In this document: positions 62,435-64,000 of the stretch, in pieces | How positions within the stretch are numbered: the stretch's first letter is position 1 | How the letters are laid out: each line of letters starts with the position of its first letter | Assembly (NCBI RefSeq): GCF_009727055.1 | Contig: NC_052354.1 | Span: 55,163,382-55,227,381, forward strand | Reading direction: 5' to 3' | Length of the DNA stretch: 64,000 bases | Source of the DNA: Benincasa hispida | Lineage: Eukaryota; Streptophyta; Magnoliopsida; Cucurbitales; Cucurbitaceae | Translations under genes and position numbers: made by a program | The notes under the pieces: model-generated | Database searches by the model: none | Told to the model about the DNA's origin: nothing | Seen by the model: only the letters and a program-made list of their open reading frames with translations

Positions 62435-64000
62435 TGTTGAGGTTGATGCCCTAAAGTCTCGTGTCTTGTAGTTTGTAAACAGTTTGTACGAATGCTTGTG
62501 ATGTATAATATATGATATTTTACTTCACTTCTTGATTTTGCTCAGCTGTTAGCTTTATTTGCTTTACCACAAACCAATAAACCTAAAATCTCTTGTTATC
62601 TGTATGTAACTTAAGCATGTATGTGGTGACATACAAGTGGATCATGTCTTAAGTGATAACTAAAATGGTCTGTACTATATGGATATAGGAGGAAGACCTT
62701 ATCCTGGTAACGCTACAGATGCGGCCCACTTTGTAAAATGGTCACAAGTGTTGTGACTTGTCACAAATAGTCTGATCCTGATCATTCGTGTTGGGGACAT
62801 GCAAGTGGGGGCGTCCTATACAAAGAGTTTGTACAAGATCTAACCACGAAGTGTTAACGTTTCATTATATAACACTGTTCATGATAAAGAATTCACTTCA
62901 CTAGGATGACCATAGGTAACATGACCTCAATCCTGAGTGAGTTGGGAACTCCTGCCATTGAGGGCGGTCCTTTGATTTGCATGGGTGCGAGTGGCAAGAT
63001 TACTGACTTAAACCAATCACTTTGGGGATTCGTCTGATTTGGGAGCTGGGAACACAGCTACACAAGATAGTTTTCACTCCTTCCCAAAGTAGAGGCAAGT
63101 AGATAGATAGCTCCCTTAAGGGCTGATTCCAAGGCTTGAACGATGTAGTGCCACACACCTTCTCTTGGCCCGAGAGGTGTTCACACATAGTTGGACTATG
63201 TTGTATTGTTCATTAGAGGAATCAGAGGTACTTAAGGAGTGAGATATAACTACAAGGACAAAACGGTAAAATTGGCCCAGTTGTACTTACGAGCATCTGT
63301 AAAGGGTCATCGTACTCATGATTGGTTATATCTGATGGACACAGAAATATATCTATGGTAAGAAGAGTTCAACTGTTGGTCTTTAGTTTAATACCTGATA
63401 GTTAACGGATGATGGATTTCGTGGCTAAAGAGTTTAGTCAGCTATTCACTTCTAGCCACAAGTCCATAAGGTCCGTTTGGTAGCTTGGATAAAGTCGAGA
63501 ATCAGTTTTTGGGTCAATTTGAAATGTTCAAATTGACAAGAGGGAATTCGATTATATATGATATAATTGAATTGATTAATTATATATGATATAATTGACT
63601 AAATGTATGAGATACATTATTTCTGAGAAAATTAGATATAAATATGATTTATATCAAGTAAAGGAGAAATTACTATAGTAGATATATGATATCAAACTAT
63701 AGGTTAAAAATATATTAATTAATTATACGGTTATGTGATAATTGATCGAGAATTTCTCCTGAATCGTGCGAAAGTGGGAAGATCAATTTCGGTTATTATA
63801 ACTGAAGAATAAAATGAAAATTATTTTTATTTTGTAAAGAGTACGAAAATTCGCCCACGGTGTGAAAACTTCACGATCGCTTAGCTTTGAGAGCCTATAC
63901 AATAGCGCGCACTGTCCTAAATGATCGCACGCGATTTCTAAACGATCGCTTAGCGCACTAAGCAGACCTAAACGATCGCTTAACGTTTGCAAGATGATCG
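62435..64000 (+). mobile_element. Copia LTR (+), truncated by the window edge
   Basis: Starts TGTTGAGGTTGATGCCC at 62435, immediately after the RT YVDD codons of the - strand element. It is homologous, in inverted orientation, to the solo LTR at 14840-16948 and to 60281-61349 (for instance 'gaacctcttctc'-like and 'gttaacggatgatggatttc' blocks). 'acgatcgcttag' motifs begin at about 63872, as expected near its distal third. The end and any target duplication lie beyond 64000; the upstream pentamer is CATAC. Confidence 0.8.

Overview
This is a plant nuclear genome window. It is strongly AT-rich, its genes have many introns, and it is crowded with LTR retrotransposons, Mutator-like remnants and MITEs. 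The three host proteins have clear eudicot relatives. The style of the repeats recalls cucurbit genomes, but that is an impression from memory and not proven here. I see no evidence of a new biological system; the value is in three well-resolved genes and an unusually readable nest of transposons.

Layout. 1-9,100 is poor-quality or duplicated repeat territory. About 1.1 kb is present twice (898-2045 and 7990-9075) on either side of a 25-base assembly gap (7497-7521). Between the copies lie decayed copia, Mutator-like (MULE) and plant-mobile-domain fragments. 9,100-18,400 is AT-rich and holds MITEs and a complete solo copia LTR (14840-16948) with a perfect 5-bp target duplication. 18,500-23,060 carries a NINJA-type transcriptional adaptor gene (+) with a probable long leader intron and upstream ORFs. 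23,060-28,370 is AT-rich repeats. 28,523-36,791 is a two-domain glyoxalase I gene (+) in nine coding exons; its last intron is about 3.9 kb and contains a LINE fragment. 39,310-42,142 is a casein kinase 1-like gene (-) in fourteen coding exons, one junction of which looks like a GC-AG intron. 42,430-52,650 holds MITEs and a decayed MULE that carries both transposase and plant-mobile-domain pieces (47827-50385). 53,035-64,000 is a nest of retrotransposons: a gypsy LTR with primer-binding site and gag stub, a copia LTR, a Ty3/gypsy element (54933-60280, - strand) inserted inside a copia LTR, a copia RT/RNase H remnant, and another copia LTR that interrupts that RT at its YVDD motif.

The three host genes are not an operon and do not form an obvious pathway. 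NINJA belongs to jasmonate co-repression in the nucleus, glyoxalase I to methylglyoxal detoxification, and CK1-like kinases to phosphorylation signalling. Exon boundaries for all three were worked out by hand from reading-frame continuity and splice signals; every exon sum is divisible by three.
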